A stretch of 64,000 bases of DNA from Comamonadaceae bacterium (GCA_947450895.1 CANFWT010000001.1:160010-224009), one strand, 5' to 3'; shown: positions 42,044 to 52,836, numbered from the stretch's first letter. Translations and numbers: made by a program. Notes: a model not told the origin generated them from the sequence alone.

Positions 42044-42868
42044 TCAGGCGTCCATCGCCGTGCGAACACCGTGCAAAAACGCTTGCGCGGTGGCCGCGAC
42101 CTGCGCGCGGGGCGCATTTTCAATCAACTGGATGATTTTGCTACCGATGACGACCGCGTCGGCCACCTGGGCGATGGTTTTGGCCGTCGCTCCGTCGCGG
42201 ATGCCAAAGCCTACGCCCACCGGCGTTTGAATGTGCTGGCGGATGCGCGGCAGCATGGCGGCCACAGAGTCGGTGTCGAGCGTGCCCGCGCCCGTCACGC
42301 CCTTGAGCGACACGTAGTACACATAGCCTGAGGCTACGCGCGCTACCTGCTCCATGCGTTCATCGGTGCTGGTGGGCGCCAGCAAAAAGATGAGGTCCAT
42401 CTGGTGCGCGCGCAAGTCGGCAGCAAAGGCCTCGCATTCTTCGGGCGGGTAGTCAACGATCAGCACGCCGTCCACGCCAGCCTGCGCCGCGTCCTGGACA
42501 AACGGGCTGGAAACGCCCGCTCGGGCATGTTTTTGGTCGTAACGCTCCACCGGGTTGGCGTAGCCCATCAGCACCACGGGAGTTTGGCTGTTGGCTTTGC
42601 GAAACTCGCGCACCATTTCCAGCACTTGGGACAGGCCAATGCCGAACGACAGCGCCAGATCCCCGGCTTTCTGAATCACCGGGCCATCGGCGCTGGGGTC
42701 GGAAAAGGGCACGCCGAGTTCAATCACATCGGCGCCGCCCGCTACCATGGCGTGCATCAATTCGGGCGTGACATCGGCGTAGGGGAATCCAGCGGTGACG
42801 AAGGGAATCAGCGCCTTGCGCCCTTGCGCTTTTAGATTGGCAAAGGTGGCGTCAATGCGGCTGCTCAT
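42044..42868 (-). CDS. trpA: Tryptophan synthase alpha chain
   Basis: Cleaves indole-3-glycerol phosphate to indole and glyceraldehyde 3-phosphate. The 274-aa TIM barrel shows IPFVTAGFP and the catalytic pair Glu50 ([11 protein letters not shown]) and Asp61 ([10 protein letters not shown]). Phosphate-binding GVGFGIRDG lies near the end. Its ATG overlaps the trpB stop by four bases, so the two subunits are translationally coupled. Confidence 0.97.
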   Translation of the reverse strand: MSSRIDATFANLKAQGRKALIPFVTAGFPYADVTPELMHAMVAGGADVIELGVPFSDPSADGPVIQKAGDLALSFGIGLSQVLEMVREFRKANSQTPVVLMGYANPVERYDQKHARAGVSSPFVQDAAQAGVDGVLIVDYPPEECEAFAADLRAHQMDLIFLLAPTSTDERMEQVARVASGYVYYVSLKGVTGAGTLDTDSVAAMLPRIRQHIQTPVGVGFGIRDGATAKTIAQVADAVVIGSKIIQLIENAPRAQVAATAQAFLHGVRTAMDA

Positions 42869-44163
42869 GCTGTTGCCCCCGCTTTAAACATCGTGATGGG
42901 CTGATCACCGCCTTTAACCCCCTGGCCCTGGCAGCTCGGGCGGCAGTAGAAGTCGGCATTGCTCAAGTCAGCGACAGTGCCAATGTCTTTGTCCCCCCGA
43001 CCAGACAGATTGACCAAAATCGACTGGTCGGGGCGCATGGTTTTGGCCAATTGCATCGCGTAGGCCACAGCGTGGCTGGATTCCAGGGCAGGAATGATGC
43101 CCTCGGTGCGGCACAGGTAATGGAAGGCCGCCAGTGCCTCTTTGTCGGTAATGCCCACGTACTGAGCGCGGCCCATGTCGCTCAAAAAGGCGTGCTCGGG
43201 GCCCACGCCAGGGTAATCCAGACCGGCGCTGATGCTGTGGGTCTCGGTGACCTGGCCGTTGTCGTCTTGCAGCACATAGGTGCGGTTGCCGTGCAAAACG
43301 CCTGCGCTGCCGCGCTGGATCGATGCCGAATGCTTGCCGCTGTCCAGGCCTTCGCCGGCCGCTTCCACGCCAATGAGCTGGGTGTTCTCGAACGGAATAT
43401 AAGGGTGAAAAATACCCATGGCGTTGCTGCCCCCGCCCACGCAAGCGATCACCGCGTCGGGTTGGGTGTTGGCGGCATGTTGCCGGGCCAGCATGTCGGG
43501 CATTTGGGCGATGCATTCGGTGCCGATGATGCTTTGAAAGTCGCGCACCATCATGGGGTAGGGGTGCGGGCCTGCCACCGTGCCGATGATGTAGAAGGTG
43601 TTGTCCACATTGGCCACCCAGTCGCGCATGGCTTCGTTCAAGGCGTCTTTCAGGGTGCGGCTGCCGCTGGTGACAGGTACCACGGTGGCGCCCAAAAGTT
43701 TCATGCGATAGACATTGGGGCTTTGGCGTTTGACGTCTTCGCTTCCCATGTAGACCACGCATTCCAACCCGTAGCGGGCGCAAATGGTGGCGGTAGCTAC
43801 GCCGTGCTGGCCGGCACCGGTTTCGGCAATCACACGCGGCTTGCCCATGCGCTTGGCCAGCATGGCCTGGCCGATGGTGTTGTTGATTTTGTGCGCGCCG
43901 GTGTGGTTCAGGTCTTCGCGCTTGAGGTAGATCTGCGCGCCGCCCATCTCGCGGCTCATGCGGTCGGCGTGGTAGATCGGCGAGGGGCGGCCCACAAAGT
44001 GCGCCAGCTCGGATTTGAACTCGGCCACAAAGGCCGGATCGTGCTGGTACTTGGCGTAGGCGTCTTTGAGCTCATTGATGGCGTGCGTCAGGGTCTCAGA
44101 CACAAAGCTGCCGCCGTATTTGCCAAAGTGGCCACTGAAGTCAGGTTGTTGGTAGGAAAACAT
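42865..44163 (-). CDS. trpB: Tryptophan synthase beta chain
   Basis: PLP enzyme condensing indole with serine. The 432-aa product is a little longer than usual because of a C-terminal tail (about 400-432). Landmarks are the PLP Lys92 in [21 protein letters not shown], the phosphate loop [10 protein letters not shown] and the C-terminal SGRGDKD. It starts five bases after the trpF stop. Confidence 0.97.
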   Translation of the reverse strand: MFSYQQPDFSGHFGKYGGSFVSETLTHAINELKDAYAKYQHDPAFVAEFKSELAHFVGRPSPIYHADRMSREMGGAQIYLKREDLNHTGAHKINNTIGQAMLAKRMGKPRVIAETGAGQHGVATATICARYGLECVVYMGSEDVKRQSPNVYRMKLLGATVVPVTSGSRTLKDALNEAMRDWVANVDNTFYIIGTVAGPHPYPMMVRDFQSIIGTECIAQMPDMLARQHAANTQPDAVIACVGGGSNAMGIFHPYIPFENTQLIGVEAAGEGLDSGKHSASIQRGSAGVLHGNRTYVLQDDNGQVTETHSISAGLDYPGVGPEHAFLSDMGRAQYVGITDKEALAAFHYLCRTEGIIPALESSHAVAYAMQLAKTMRPDQSILVNLSGRGDKDIGTVADLSNADFYCRPSCQGQGVKGGDQPITMFKAGATA

Positions 44164-44168
44164 GGTCT

Positions 44169-44891
44169 TTATGGCATTCTTGCAAGGCGTTCGTCCGCTG
44201 CGCGAACCGCAGCGACAAACTGGTTGATCTTTTTGGGGTCTTTGATGCCCTTGAGGGTTCCGCCCCCCGGTGCATCGGCTTCTATGCCGGAGCTGACGTC
44301 GACGGACAGCGACTTACAGCGCGGGCGCAGTTGGGCTATGCCATCGCCCACGTTTGCAGAGTCGAGTCCACCACTCAAGACGAGGTGAGCGTTGACGTTT
44401 GGAGGAAGAAGTGACCAATTGAATGCCTTGCCGCCGCCGCCATATCCGTCGACGTGCGCGTCGAGCAAAATGGCTTGGGCCTTGGAATAAAGGTGTGCGT
44501 AGTTTACAAGGTCAAAACCCGCAGCATCCGGTCCCAAGGGAATGCGCGCTGCGCGCAGGTAGGGCCTCAGGCCTGCGCCCGCCATGTCAAAGCACGCTTG
44601 CGGGTTCTCATCACCGTGGAATTGCGCCGTGCAATGGGGAACCATTGCGCAGGCAGCGGCCACTTCGGCGGGGCTGTGGTTCACAAAAAGCAGTACCGGT
44701 GCCACAAACGGCGGTAGGCGCCGCGCCAACTCGGCGGCGCGCTGCATGCTGACCGCACGCGGACTCGCCGCATACAGTACAAAACCGACAGCGTCCGCCC
44801 CAGCCGCAACGGCAGCGTCCACATCTTGCTCGCGCGTCATTCCACACAACTTGATACGTGTGCGTACCTTGGCGGGGGTGAGAAGGCTCAT
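44169..44891 (-). CDS. trpF: Phosphoribosylanthranilate isomerase
   Basis: Third step of tryptophan synthesis from anthranilate. The 240-aa product has the catalytic cysteine in [11 protein letters not shown] (Cys16). The C-terminal phosphate site with the catalytic Asp reads [26 protein letters not shown] 44891 overlaps the truA stop (ATGA), which favours it over an ATG nine bases upstream. The group trpF-trpB-trpA is split from trpE-G-D-C, as is usual in Burkholderiales. Confidence 0.95.
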   Translation of the reverse strand: MSLLTPAKVRTRIKLCGMTREQDVDAAVAAGADAVGFVLYAASPRAVSMQRAAELARRLPPFVAPVLLFVNHSPAEVAAACAMVPHCTAQFHGDENPQACFDMAGAGLRPYLRAARIPLGPDAAGFDLVNYAHLYSKAQAILLDAHVDGYGGGGKAFNWSLLPPNVNAHLVLSGGLDSANVGDGIAQLRPRCKSLSVDVSSGIEADAPGGGTLKGIKDPKKINQFVAAVRAADERLARMP

Positions 44892-45670
44892 GGCAGCCAA
44901 TCATACGCAGGCGTGCGCTCGGGAATGCCGTAGGCCTCTGGATAGCGCGGGCCCAGAAAATACAGGCCAGAAGGCGCAAAAGTCGGCGCGGCAGCATCCC
45001 GGTCGCAGGCCAGCAGCACCTCGTGCATCCAAGAGGGCGGACGTTTCCCCCGGCCGATTTGGACCAAGCAGCCCATGATGTTGCGAATCATGTGGTGCAA
45101 AAACGCATTGGCTTCAAACTCAAAGCGCCAATAAGCCCCGCGTTGGGTAATGGAGATGGAATGCACATGTTTGATCGGCGACTGCGCCTGGCATTGTGCT
45201 GCACGAAATGAGCTGAAGTCGTGTTGCCCTAGAAGGTACCGGGCTGCATCGCGCATCGCGGCGCCATCTAAAGGATAAAAAGACCAGCCCACGCGGGCCG
45301 CATCGACGGTGGGGCGTACTTCGGACTGACGGAGTACATAGGCATACCGACGCGATGTGGCGCTGGCACGGCAATGGAAGCTTTGCGTCACTGGCATAGC
45401 CCACTCTACGGCGATATCCTGTGGCAAATGCGCATTCGTGCCGCGCACCCAGGCGTGCGTGCTGCGCAGTTTTTCGGTATCGAAGTGCACCACCTGCATC
45501 AGGGCGTGCACACCCGCATCGGTGCGACCAGCGCACAGCGTGGAAACTTTTTCTTGGGTGAACTGCTTGAGCGCAGACTCCAGTCGGTCCTGTACCGTCA
45601 GGCCCGATGCCTGGCTTTGCCAGCCTTGGTAACCGTGGCCGCTGTAACTAACGCCTAACGCAAGTCGCAC
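44888..45670 (-). CDS. truA: tRNA pseudouridine(38-40) synthase TruA
   Basis: Modifies the anticodon stem of many tRNAs. From GTG 45670 the product is 260 aa, beginning MRLALGVSYSGHGYQGW, the usual form in relatives. AAGG lies about six bases upstream. A TTG at 45685 adds five residues. The catalytic aspartate is Asp51 in AGRTDAGVHA, and the C-terminal half has the FLHHMIRNIMG helix. Its position before trpF is conserved in betaproteobacteria. Confidence 0.95.
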   Translation of the reverse strand: MRLALGVSYSGHGYQGWQSQASGLTVQDRLESALKQFTQEKVSTLCAGRTDAGVHALMQVVHFDTEKLRSTHAWVRGTNAHLPQDIAVEWAMPVTQSFHCRASATSRRYAYVLRQSEVRPTVDAARVGWSFYPLDGAAMRDAARYLLGQHDFSSFRAAQCQAQSPIKHVHSISITQRGAYWRFEFEANAFLHHMIRNIMGCLVQIGRGKRPPSWMHEVLLACDRDAAAPTFAPSGLYFLGPRYPEAYGIPERTPAYDWLP

Positions 45671-45707
45671 ACGCAACCTTGCCAAGCATTCGCGGCATGT
45701 CGCAAGG

Positions 45708-47939
45708 TCATTGAACCTGCTTCAGGAGGACGTGGGCGCGCGCGCGCAATGCCTCGTCCCCCTGGGCAATGACTTCTTCCAGCAACACAATCGCACCCTG
45801 CTTTTCGCCGAGTTCAAGAAATTGCCCGGCAAGCGCAAGAGTGGCGTCAAGACGGTCCAGGGTTTGCCGCCGTGCTGCTTCCGCGTCGGTGGGTGGCACG
45901 AGCGAGGCGGCAGAAGAAAGTGGAAACTCTCCTGGCGATGCGCTTCCAATGGCGGGAACCGATGCCGATTTTTCGTCCCAAAATGCGATGTCAGATGATG
46001 TTGCCGCTGGCGGTGCCTCTGAAAGATCGACCTCCTGGGGACCGGACACCGGCGGATTGAACGTCGGCCCTGCGGGCTGATTGATAGGCGCTTGTGCACC
46101 CGTGTCGAGCGTAAACATGGACTGCGCATAGGTAGCGGTCGGAGCCGCGTCGGCCTGTGCAGTCGGGGGCAAATCCCTGGGGTTGTACAAAGGGTTGGAC
46201 GGATCAATCGACTTGCCCAATTCCTGTACCTGGGCCCAATCGGCGCTGTCCTCTGCCGCCAGCGCACGCACTTGACGCGCCATGGCCTCAAAACTGGCCA
46301 GGTCCGAGCGCTTGGCAAATATACCCAGTAGCTTTTGGTGAATGGCCAAGCGTGTGGGATCTTGTTGTAAACCTTCCCGCAAAATTTCTTCCGCGGGCAC
46401 ATCCTTGCCATAGGCCAAATAGACTTCCGCCTCAGCCACCGGATCGAGCTCATTGGCAACTTCCATTTGGCTCTCTGGGTACACCATGGTGGAGGATGCC
46501 ACAGAACTTCCCTCCTTGGGGTCGGTTCGTGGCGTGTCTAGAGATTCAAAAATTGTGTTGGTTCGGGTTTCCCAGGCCGCAACGCCAGGGGATTGAAAAC
46601 TGGCGGGGACCGGGTCGGGGCGGCGCTTCAAACGGTACCAGCCGTAGGCCAGCGCTGCCAACACGGCTGCCGCAAGTGCAAGCAGATCTGTGGGTATTGC
46701 AGACTCTGAGGCGACAGGTTTCGTGCTGGACGGTGTTGAAGCCGCAGGTGCCGGTGGTGGCGCGGAGGCCGCAATAGCGGCAGCGGCGGTGGAAGTCTGA
46801 GACGCTGGAGGCACAGGGGCTGCCGAACTTGCAGGTTGCGCCGCGACTGTGGCCAGTTGTTTGAGCTCTTCAATATTTTTCGACAATTCGGAGCGGCGTT
46901 CCTTCGCCTCGTCCGTGGCCCGCTGGCGAGCGATTTGTTCTACGCTGGCTTTTGCCGCTTTATCCTGCACCGAATCCTTAGACAAGGTCAGTTTGTCGCT
47001 TGCATTTTCGCTTTGGCTGTTGGCGCTCCCGGCATGGGTGTCCACGGCCGGCTTCTTTTCCGTGGGCTGGGATGCGGCGGTTGAACCCAATGGGCCTGTG
47101 CGCCGCTCGCGCAGCGATTTGTAGTCTTGATTTTGCTTGGCAAATAACTGCTGCGCCTCGCTGTGGGACAGCTGACCTATCACATCGGCATCCGGCAAGA
47201 CGAGATCTACGCCTGCGCGCAGGCGATTGACGTTGCCCTCGACGAAGCCTTCCGGATTGGCCGCCAGTATCGCCAGCATCATCTGCTCAACGGATACACC
47301 ATTTGGCAAATGGGTCAGCGCCAATTTACCTGCGGTATCGCCTTTGGTCACATGAATTTGTTTTTGTCCCGATGCGTCACGCTGCGTAACATTCCCTTTG
47401 GCAGGCTTTTGTTTGCTTGTCGCAAGGTTTGACGTACGCGCTGCGCCAGGCGCTTCGCCGGCCTGCTGGGCTTCTGTGCGCACGTCTTCCGTGCGCGACG
47501 TTGCCGGTGCTGCTCCATCATTGGCACGTGGCGGATCCAGCAACAAGGTGTAGCTGCGGGAGATTCGCCCTGCGGAGCCGTTTAGTTCTATCAGAACATC
47601 CACCAAGGGCTCATTGACACTGCGGTTGCCCACCAGTTTGAGGTAACGGTTGCCATTGCCCCGCCGAAGCAGTTCGATTTGTGCGCCAGACAGGGCGGAG
47701 TTGTAATTCAATCCAAGCGCTGAAAACGCGGCCGGCGATCCCAAGCTTACTTTTAGGGCCTTGGAGTCTTCGTCGCTAATGTCCGCCAGGTCAAATTCGG
47801 CTACCAAGGCTTGCCCGATGCCCGACTGAATACGGGCCGAGCCCAGTGAAACGGCGTGGGCATCCCATGTTCCCAAGCCGATCAATGCAGCCGTCAGCGG
47901 TACTGCCGTCTTGCTCCAGAAGCTATTATTTGCATTCAA
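45708..47939 (-). CDS. fimV: FimV-family peptidoglycan-binding pilus/polarity protein
   Basis: FimV supports type IV pilus assembly and polar organisation in Pseudomonas and related bacteria. The 743-aa product has a signal peptide (cut after AHA at 28) and the FimV N-terminal domain (about 29-140, LGSARIQSGIGQALVAEFDL). A LysM-like domain follows (about 195-248), then a coiled coil (about 325-368), an Ala/Pro/Ser linker, one membrane segment (about 417-436) and an acidic cytoplasmic part with TPR-like helices. The C-terminal FimV helix pair is ATLALAGQFLELGEKQGAIV. The leuB-asd-fimV-truA order is typical. Confidence 0.93.
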   Translation of the reverse strand: MNANNSFWSKTAVPLTAALIGLGTWDAHAVSLGSARIQSGIGQALVAEFDLADISDEDSKALKVSLGSPAAFSALGLNYNSALSGAQIELLRRGNGNRYLKLVGNRSVNEPLVDVLIELNGSAGRISRSYTLLLDPPRANDGAAPATSRTEDVRTEAQQAGEAPGAARTSNLATSKQKPAKGNVTQRDASGQKQIHVTKGDTAGKLALTHLPNGVSVEQMMLAILAANPEGFVEGNVNRLRAGVDLVLPDADVIGQLSHSEAQQLFAKQNQDYKSLRERRTGPLGSTAASQPTEKKPAVDTHAGSANSQSENASDKLTLSKDSVQDKAAKASVEQIARQRATDEAKERRSELSKNIEELKQLATVAAQPASSAAPVPPASQTSTAAAAIAASAPPPAPAASTPSSTKPVASESAIPTDLLALAAAVLAALAYGWYRLKRRPDPVPASFQSPGVAAWETRTNTIFESLDTPRTDPKEGSSVASSTMVYPESQMEVANELDPVAEAEVYLAYGKDVPAEEILREGLQQDPTRLAIHQKLLGIFAKRSDLASFEAMARQVRALAAEDSADWAQVQELGKSIDPSNPLYNPRDLPPTAQADAAPTATYAQSMFTLDTGAQAPINQPAGPTFNPPVSGPQEVDLSEAPPAATSSDIAFWDEKSASVPAIGSASPGEFPLSSAASLVPPTDAEAARRQTLDRLDATLALAGQFLELGEKQGAIVLLEEVIAQGDEALRARAHVLLKQVQ

Positions 47940-48069
47940 CGCTGGTTCCTGCCTTTCGCAGAGGCTGTGTGAGGTGTTTCGGACGCTTGGGCATTATCTT
48001 CGACGTGAGACCCATATCCGATGGAAAAATGCCCAAATGGATATTGATTGTATTAATATTTATGGTTAG

Positions 48070-48105
48070 GCATGCGAGGGCTTGGGGTTTCTTGCCCTCG
48101 GATGC
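48070..48105 (-). terminator. Strong hairpin after asd
   Basis: On the minus strand, 17 bases after the asd stop, CGAGGGC (48100-48094) pairs with GCCCTCG (48081-48075) around a 12-base loop. Past one mismatch GCAT/ATGC extends the stem. The downstream sequence is AT-rich but has no pure T run, so termination is likely but partial. fimV starts 130 bases further on. Confidence 0.45.
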
Positions 48106-48121
48106 GAGGTCCACGCTGGCT

Positions 48122-49252
48122 TTATGCCCCTAACAAAATCCGCAGCATGCGGCGCAATGGTTCGGCGGCGCCCCAAAGCAACTGATCGCCAATGGTGAAC
48201 GCACCCAGGTACTGCGGCCCCATGGCAAGTTTTCGCACCCGTCCCACCGGAATAGTCATGGTGCCGGTCACCGCCACGGGAGTCAGGTCTCGCACAGTGG
48301 CCTCGCGGGTATTGGGCACCAGCTTCACCCACGGATTGTCTGCGGCAATCATCGCTTCGACGTCGGCCACCGGCACATCTTTGTTGAGCTTGAAAGTCAG
48401 CGCCTGGCTGTGGCATCGCATAGCGCCCACACGGACGCAGAAACCGTCAACCGGCGTGGCGGGTGAACCGAAATCCAGGCCTTGACCCAAAATTTTGTTG
48501 GTCTCAGCCATGCCTTTCCACTCTTCTTTTGACATGCCGTTGCCCAGATCCTTGTCAATCCAGGGAATCAAGGAGCCACCCAGCGGTACGCCAAAGTTGG
48601 CGGTCTCAGCGGCAGTCAGGTTGCGTTGCTTGGCGGCCACTAAGCGGTCAATCTCCAGAATCGAGCTTTTGGGGTCGTCCAGCAAAGCTTTTACTTCCGC
48701 GTTGAGCGCGCCGTACTGCGTCAGTAGCTCGCGCATATGCTGCGCGCCACCGCCTGAGGCCGCTTGGTAGGTCTGCGTACTCATCCACTCGACCAGGCCC
48801 GCTTTGTAGAGGGCGCCCACGCCCATGAGCATGCAGCTCACGGTGCAATTGCCGCCAATCCAATTTTTCCCGCCCGCAGCCATGGCTTTCTGGATGACCG
48901 GCAGATTGACGGGGTCCAGGACGATGACTGCGTCTTTTTCCATACGCAGCGTGCTTGCAGCGTCAATCCAGTGCCCGTTCCAGCCTGCTGCACGCAGTTT
49001 GGGGAATACTTCCGTCGTGTAGTCGCCGCCCTGGGCACTGATGATGATGTCGCAGCGCTTGAGCGCGTCGATATTGAAAGCGTCTTGCAGTGTGGTTTCG
49101 TTTTTGGCCAGTGCCGGGGCTTTACCGCCAGCATTCGAAGTGGAAAAAAACAGAGGTTCAATCAGGTCGAAGTCGCCCTCGGTCTGCATGCGGTCCATTA
49201 ACACCGAGCCGACCATGCCGCGCCAGCCGACTAATCCTACTAACTTGCTCAT
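48122..49252 (-). CDS. asd: Aspartate-semialdehyde dehydrogenase
   Basis: Makes aspartate semialdehyde, the branch-point precursor of lysine, diaminopimelate, threonine, methionine and isoleucine. The 376-aa product has the nucleotide loop [17 protein letters not shown], the catalytic Cys136 in [11 protein letters not shown] and the catalytic histidine in [12 protein letters not shown]. It is the Gram-negative type of Asd. A 284-base gap separates it from leuB and holds a possible leader peptide and stem-loops. Confidence 0.97.
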   Translation of the reverse strand: MSKLVGLVGWRGMVGSVLMDRMQTEGDFDLIEPLFFSTSNAGGKAPALAKNETTLQDAFNIDALKRCDIIISAQGGDYTTEVFPKLRAAGWNGHWIDAASTLRMEKDAVIVLDPVNLPVIQKAMAAGGKNWIGGNCTVSCMLMGVGALYKAGLVEWMSTQTYQAASGGGAQHMRELLTQYGALNAEVKALLDDPKSSILEIDRLVAAKQRNLTAAETANFGVPLGGSLIPWIDKDLGNGMSKEEWKGMAETNKILGQGLDFGSPATPVDGFCVRVGAMRCHSQALTFKLNKDVPVADVEAMIAADNPWVKLVPNTREATVRDLTPVAVTGTMTIPVGRVRKLAMGPQYLGAFTIGDQLLWGAAEPLRRMLRILLGA

Positions 49253-49298
49253 TTCAACGCCCTTTCAGTTTTAAAACATGCCCAGACCTGGCTGTTTG

Positions 49299-49335
49299 CC
49301 CGGCTCGTCTGGCCGGGGGGCGCACGACGAACCGG
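49299..49335 (-). promoter_or_regulatory. asd: Mutually exclusive stem-loops in the asd leader
   Basis: On the minus strand CCGGTTCGTC (49335-49326) pairs with GACGAGCCGG (49309-49300), ten pairs including one G-U, around a 16-base loop. Alternatively CCCGGC (49317-49312) pairs with GCCGGG (49304-49299). Both structures use the same GCCGG, so only one can form. They lie directly after a small Thr/Lys/Ile-rich frame and 47 bases before the asd ATG. No canonical T run follows; TTTT occurs about 20 bases later. Confidence 0.4.
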
Positions 49336-49342
49336 AGCTGGA

Positions 49343-49444
49343 TCAGCCCTTAATGGTCGTGGTTTTGGAAGTGTTTGCACGCGCCCCGCCATCCGCCGCT
49401 GAGGCGATGGCGCAGTTCAAGTTGAACAGGAAGGCGTGAAACAT
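49343..49444 (-). CDS. Candidate leader peptide upstream of asd (33 aa)
   Basis: A small frame from ATG 49444 to TGA 49343-49345, in the asd direction and upstream of it. It begins MFHAFLFNLN and ends TSKTTTIKG, that is Thr, Lys, Thr, Thr, Thr, Ile and Lys within its last nine codons. These are end products of the pathway asd feeds. G or C fills the third position in 24 of 32 sense codons after the start, as in real genes here. A TACAAT -10-like box ends eight bases before the ATG, but there is no good -35 or ribosome site. It is an inference; it could be a chance frame. Confidence 0.35.
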   Translation of the reverse strand: MFHAFLFNLNCAIASAADGGARANTSKTTTIKG

Positions 49445-49536
49445 GGCCAGTATTGTAACGAGACGGATTTGTGGCTTGCCTACGCCACCCGGCCCGGCCC
49501 TGATTGGCGTTCGGTTCGAGGCGCGTTTTGTATTTC

Positions 49537-50607
49537 CTAAGCCAGCGCCTTCACCACTGCATCCCCCATCTCGCTCGTACCCACTTTGGTAGTGCCGGCG
49601 CTGTAAATATCGGGGGTGCGCAGGCCTTGGCTGAGCACGGCGTCCACAGCGGCTTCGATGCGGGCTGCAGCTTCGGGCTGGTTCAGGCTAAAGCGCAGCA
49701 TCATGGCCGCGCTCAGGATGGTGGCCAGCGGGTTGGCCACGCCTTTGCCCGCTATGTCGGGCGCGCTGCCGTGGCTGGGCTCGTACAGGCCCTGGTTTTT
49801 GGCGTTCAGGCTGGCTGAGGGCAGCATGCCTATGCTGCCAGTGAGCATGGCGGCGGCATCGCTCAAGATGTCGCCAAACATGTTGCCGGTCACCACCACA
49901 TCAAACTTCTTGGGGGCCTTGACGAGCTGCATGGCCGCGTTGTCCACGTACATGTGGTCCAGCGCCACATCGGGGTATTGCAGACCGATCTCGGTGAGCA
50001 CATCTTTCCAGAGCTGGAAGGTTTCCAGCACATTGGCTTTGTCCACGCTGGTGACGCGCTTGCTGCGTTTTTGCGCGGCTTGAAAAGCGACGTGCGCAAT
50101 GCGTTCGATCTCGGGGCGCGAGTAGCGCATGGTGTCAAAAGCTTCCTCGCTGCCAGGGAAATGCCCGTCGGTGGCGATGCGACGGCCGCGTGGCTGTCCA
50201 AAGTAAATGTCGCCGGTCAGCTCGCGAATGATCAAAATGTCCAGGCCCGCCACCAGCTCGGGCTTGAGGCTGGACGCGTCGGTGAGTTGCTTGTAGCAAA
50301 TGGCCGGGCGAAAGTTGGCAAACAGGCCCATGTTTTTGCGCAGGCCCAAAATAGCCTGCTCGGGCCGCAGCGGCCGGTCCAGCGTGTCATATTTCCAGTC
50401 GCCCACTGCGCCAAAGAGCACGGCGTCGGAGTCCATCGCCAGCTTGAGCGTGGACTCGGGCAGTGGGTGGCCGTGGGCCTCAAACGCGGCGCCGCCGACC
50501 AGGGCGGTTTCCAACGTCAGGTCCAGGTCCAAAACCTTGAGAACTTTGACGGCCTCGGCCACGATTTCGGTACCAATGCCGTCACCCGGCAAAACTGCAA
50601 TTTTCAT
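49537..50607 (-). CDS. leuB: 3-isopropylmalate dehydrogenase
   Basis: NAD+-dependent oxidative decarboxylation in leucine synthesis. The 356-aa product starts [15 protein letters not shown]. It shows [13 protein letters not shown], the metal-site aspartates in [13 protein letters not shown] and [17 protein letters not shown], and the NAD-specific [14 protein letters not shown]. It lies 38 bases after leuD on the same strand. Confidence 0.97.
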   Translation of the reverse strand: MKIAVLPGDGIGTEIVAEAVKVLKVLDLDLTLETALVGGAAFEAHGHPLPESTLKLAMDSDAVLFGAVGDWKYDTLDRPLRPEQAILGLRKNMGLFANFRPAICYKQLTDASSLKPELVAGLDILIIRELTGDIYFGQPRGRRIATDGHFPGSEEAFDTMRYSRPEIERIAHVAFQAAQKRSKRVTSVDKANVLETFQLWKDVLTEIGLQYPDVALDHMYVDNAAMQLVKAPKKFDVVVTGNMFGDILSDAAAMLTGSIGMLPSASLNAKNQGLYEPSHGSAPDIAGKGVANPLATILSAAMMLRFSLNQPEAAARIEAAVDAVLSQGLRTPDIYSAGTTKVGTSEMGDAVVKALA

Positions 50608-50645
50608 GGGATCCTTGGGGAGCTATATAGTTGTAACGGAGAAGA

Positions 50646-51296
50646 CTAGGCCACCATGGAGCGGGCAAGCCAAGGCTTTTGCGCCAAGCGTTGTGCCTCA
50701 AAGGCGCGGATCTTGTCGGCTTGGCGCAGGGTCAAACCGATGTCGTCAAACCCGTTTTGCAAGCAAAACTTGCGGAACGCCTGCACTTCAAACGGGATTT
50801 CTTCACCCTGGGGGCGCACGATCACTTGGCGCTCCAGGTCAACCGTCAGCGCAAAGCCCGGAAAAGCCAGTGCTTCGTTGAACAATTGGTCCACGGTAGC
50901 TTCAGGTAAAACGATGGGTAGCAGGCCGTTCTTGAAGCTGTTGTTGAAAAAGATGTCGGCAAAACTGGGCGCAATGATGGCGCGAAAGCCGTATTGATCG
51001 AGCGCCCAAGGCGCGTGCTCGCGGGACGATCCGCAACCAAAGTTCTTGCGCGCCAGCAAGATAGATGCGCCTTGGTAGCGCGCTTGGTTGAGCACAAAGT
51101 CAGGGTTGGGCCGGCGTGTGGCGGGGTCTTGCCCAGGCTGGCCGGGGTCCAGGTAGCGCCACTCGTCAAACAGATTGGGCCCAAAGCCGGTTTTGCGGAT
51201 GGATTTGAGAAATTGCTTGGGGATGATGGCGTCGGTATCGACGTTTTCCCGGTCCATGGGGGCGACCAGCCCTTTGTGCAGATTGAATTTTTGCAT
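50646..51296 (-). CDS. leuD: 3-isopropylmalate dehydratase small subunit
   Basis: The swivel-domain subunit of isopropylmalate isomerase. The 216-aa product starts [20 protein letters not shown] at 51296. It has the conserved [13 protein letters not shown] and the substrate-binding [15 protein letters not shown], and the C-terminal half ends with the [13 protein letters not shown] segment. The upstream frame to 51518 lies within leuC and is rejected. It follows leuC by 23 bases. Confidence 0.97.
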   Translation of the reverse strand: MQKFNLHKGLVAPMDRENVDTDAIIPKQFLKSIRKTGFGPNLFDEWRYLDPGQPGQDPATRRPNPDFVLNQARYQGASILLARKNFGCGSSREHAPWALDQYGFRAIIAPSFADIFFNNSFKNGLLPIVLPEATVDQLFNEALAFPGFALTVDLERQVIVRPQGEEIPFEVQAFRKFCLQNGFDDIGLTLRQADKIRAFEAQRLAQKPWLARSMVA

Positions 51297-51319
51297 GGGG
51301 GTGTTTTCTTGGCTAAGCG

Positions 51320-52741
51320 TCAGATGAACCTGCGCACGTCCACAAAGTGGCCGTGGATGGCCGCCGCTGCGGCCATGGCCGGGCTGACCAAGTGGGTGCG
51401 CCCACCGGCGCCTTGGCGGCCTTCGAAGTTGCGGTTGCTGGTGGAGGCGCAGCGCTCGCCGGGCTCCAGTCGGTCGGCGTTCATGGCCAGGCACATGGAG
51501 CAGCCTGGTTCGCGCCACTCAAAACCGGCGGCGACAAAAATCTTGTCCAGACCTTCGCGCTCGGCTTGTTCCTTCACCAGACCCGAGCCGGGCACCACCA
51601 GCGCCAGGCGCACGTTTTTAGCCACTTTTTGCCCTAACTTTTGCACCAGGGCAGCGGCTTCGCGCATGTCTTCGATGCGGCTGTTGGTGCACGAGCCGAT
51701 AAACACCTTGTCCACAAAAATGTCGTTCAGCGGTTTGCCGGGCGCCAGGCCCATGTAGGTGAGGGCGCGCTCAATGGCGCCGCGCTTGTTGCTGTCTTTT
51801 TCTTTGTCCGGGTCCGGTACGCGGTCTTCAATCGACAAAACCATCTCGGGCGAGGTGCCCCAGGTGACATGGGGTGCGATTTTGCTGGCGTCTAGCTCGA
51901 CGACGGCGTCAAACTGGGCGTCGGCGTCTGAATGCAGGGTTTTCCAGTACGCCACGGCCTGATCCCATTCCACGCCCGTGGGCGAGAGTGGGCGGCCTTG
52001 GACGTAGGCGATGGTTTTCTCGTCTACCGCCACCAGTCCGGCGCGCGCGCCGCCTTCAATGGCCATATTGCAGACCGTCATGCGGCCTTCCATGCTCAGG
52101 GCGCGGATGGCGGTTCCTGCAAACTCGATGGTGTAGCCAGTGCCGCCGGCAGTGCCAATTTTGCCGATGATGGCCAGCACCAGGTCTTTGGCAGTGCAGC
52201 CTTTGGGCAGGGTGCCATTGGCGCGAATCAGCATGTTCTTGGCTTTTTTGGCCAGCAGCGTTTGCGTGGCCATCACATGCTCCACTTCGCTGGTGCCAAT
52301 GCCATGCGCCAGCGCGCCAAAAGCGCCGTGGGTGGATGTATGGCTGTCCCCGCACACCACCGTCATGCCGGGCAAGGTGGCACCGTTTTCTGGACCAATG
52401 ACGTGCACGATGCCTTGGCGCTTGGACATGAATGGGAAAAATGCCGCAGAGCCAAACTCGGCGATATTGGTGTTGAGCGTGGTGATTTGCTCTTTGCTCA
52501 CCGGGTCGGTAATGCCGTCGTAACCCAATTCCCAGCCGGTGGTGGGTGTGTTGTGGTCGGCGGTGGCGACGATGGAGCTGACGCGCCAGACCTTGCGACC
52601 GGCCTCACGCAGGCCTTCAAAAGCCTGGGGGCTGGTGACTTCGTGCACCAAGTGGCGGTCTATGTAGAGGATGGCGGTGCCGTCTTCTTCGGTATGGACG
52701 ACGTGTTCGTCCCAAATCTTGTCGTACAGGGTGCGGCCCAT
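51320..52741 (-). CDS. leuC: 3-isopropylmalate dehydratase large subunit
   Basis: An aconitase-superfamily 4Fe-4S enzyme. The 473-aa product starts [15 protein letters not shown]. It has [20 protein letters not shown] and cluster cysteines in [11 protein letters not shown] and GCSMCLAMN. The ATG at 52741 follows AAGGAAG. It opens leuC-leuD-leuB, 95 bases after gltA and its terminator. Confidence 0.97.
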   Translation of the reverse strand: MGRTLYDKIWDEHVVHTEEDGTAILYIDRHLVHEVTSPQAFEGLREAGRKVWRVSSIVATADHNTPTTGWELGYDGITDPVSKEQITTLNTNIAEFGSAAFFPFMSKRQGIVHVIGPENGATLPGMTVVCGDSHTSTHGAFGALAHGIGTSEVEHVMATQTLLAKKAKNMLIRANGTLPKGCTAKDLVLAIIGKIGTAGGTGYTIEFAGTAIRALSMEGRMTVCNMAIEGGARAGLVAVDEKTIAYVQGRPLSPTGVEWDQAVAYWKTLHSDADAQFDAVVELDASKIAPHVTWGTSPEMVLSIEDRVPDPDKEKDSNKRGAIERALTYMGLAPGKPLNDIFVDKVFIGSCTNSRIEDMREAAALVQKLGQKVAKNVRLALVVPGSGLVKEQAEREGLDKIFVAAGFEWREPGCSMCLAMNADRLEPGERCASTSNRNFEGRQGAGGRTHLVSPAMAAAAAIHGHFVDVRRFI

Positions 52742-52761
52742 GAAACTTCCTTGTGTGCGGG

Positions 52762-52776
52762 CGGGCATTTTATGCC
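52762..52776 (-). other. Small perfect hairpin in the leuC leader
   Basis: GGGCAT, loop of three, ATGCCC lies about 20 bases before the leuC ATG on the minus strand. It may be part of the leuC 5' untranslated region. No Leu-rich leader frame is visible here. Confidence 0.3.
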
Positions 52777-52790
52777 CATGGCCCTGCATG

Positions 52791-52816
52791 AAAAATGCCC
52801 CGCAGCGCGGGGCATT
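52791..52816 (-). terminator. Intrinsic terminator of the sdh-gltA operon
   Basis: Read on the minus strand, AATGCCCCGC (52816-52807) pairs exactly with GCGGGGCATT (52803-52794) around a three-base loop. A run of T follows (52795-52791). It starts 20 bases after the gltA stop. Confidence 0.88.
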
Positions 52817-52836
52817 GAGGCGAATACGCGGCGAAC

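Noticed and set aside
49253..49340. Lysine riboswitch upstream of asd
   Set aside because: The leader is too short and lacks the multi-helix core and conserved loops of the lysine riboswitch; a leader peptide model fits better.
52742..52836. Leucine attenuator upstream of leuC
   Set aside because: No Leu-rich short frame is present, and the strong hairpin belongs to the gltA terminator.
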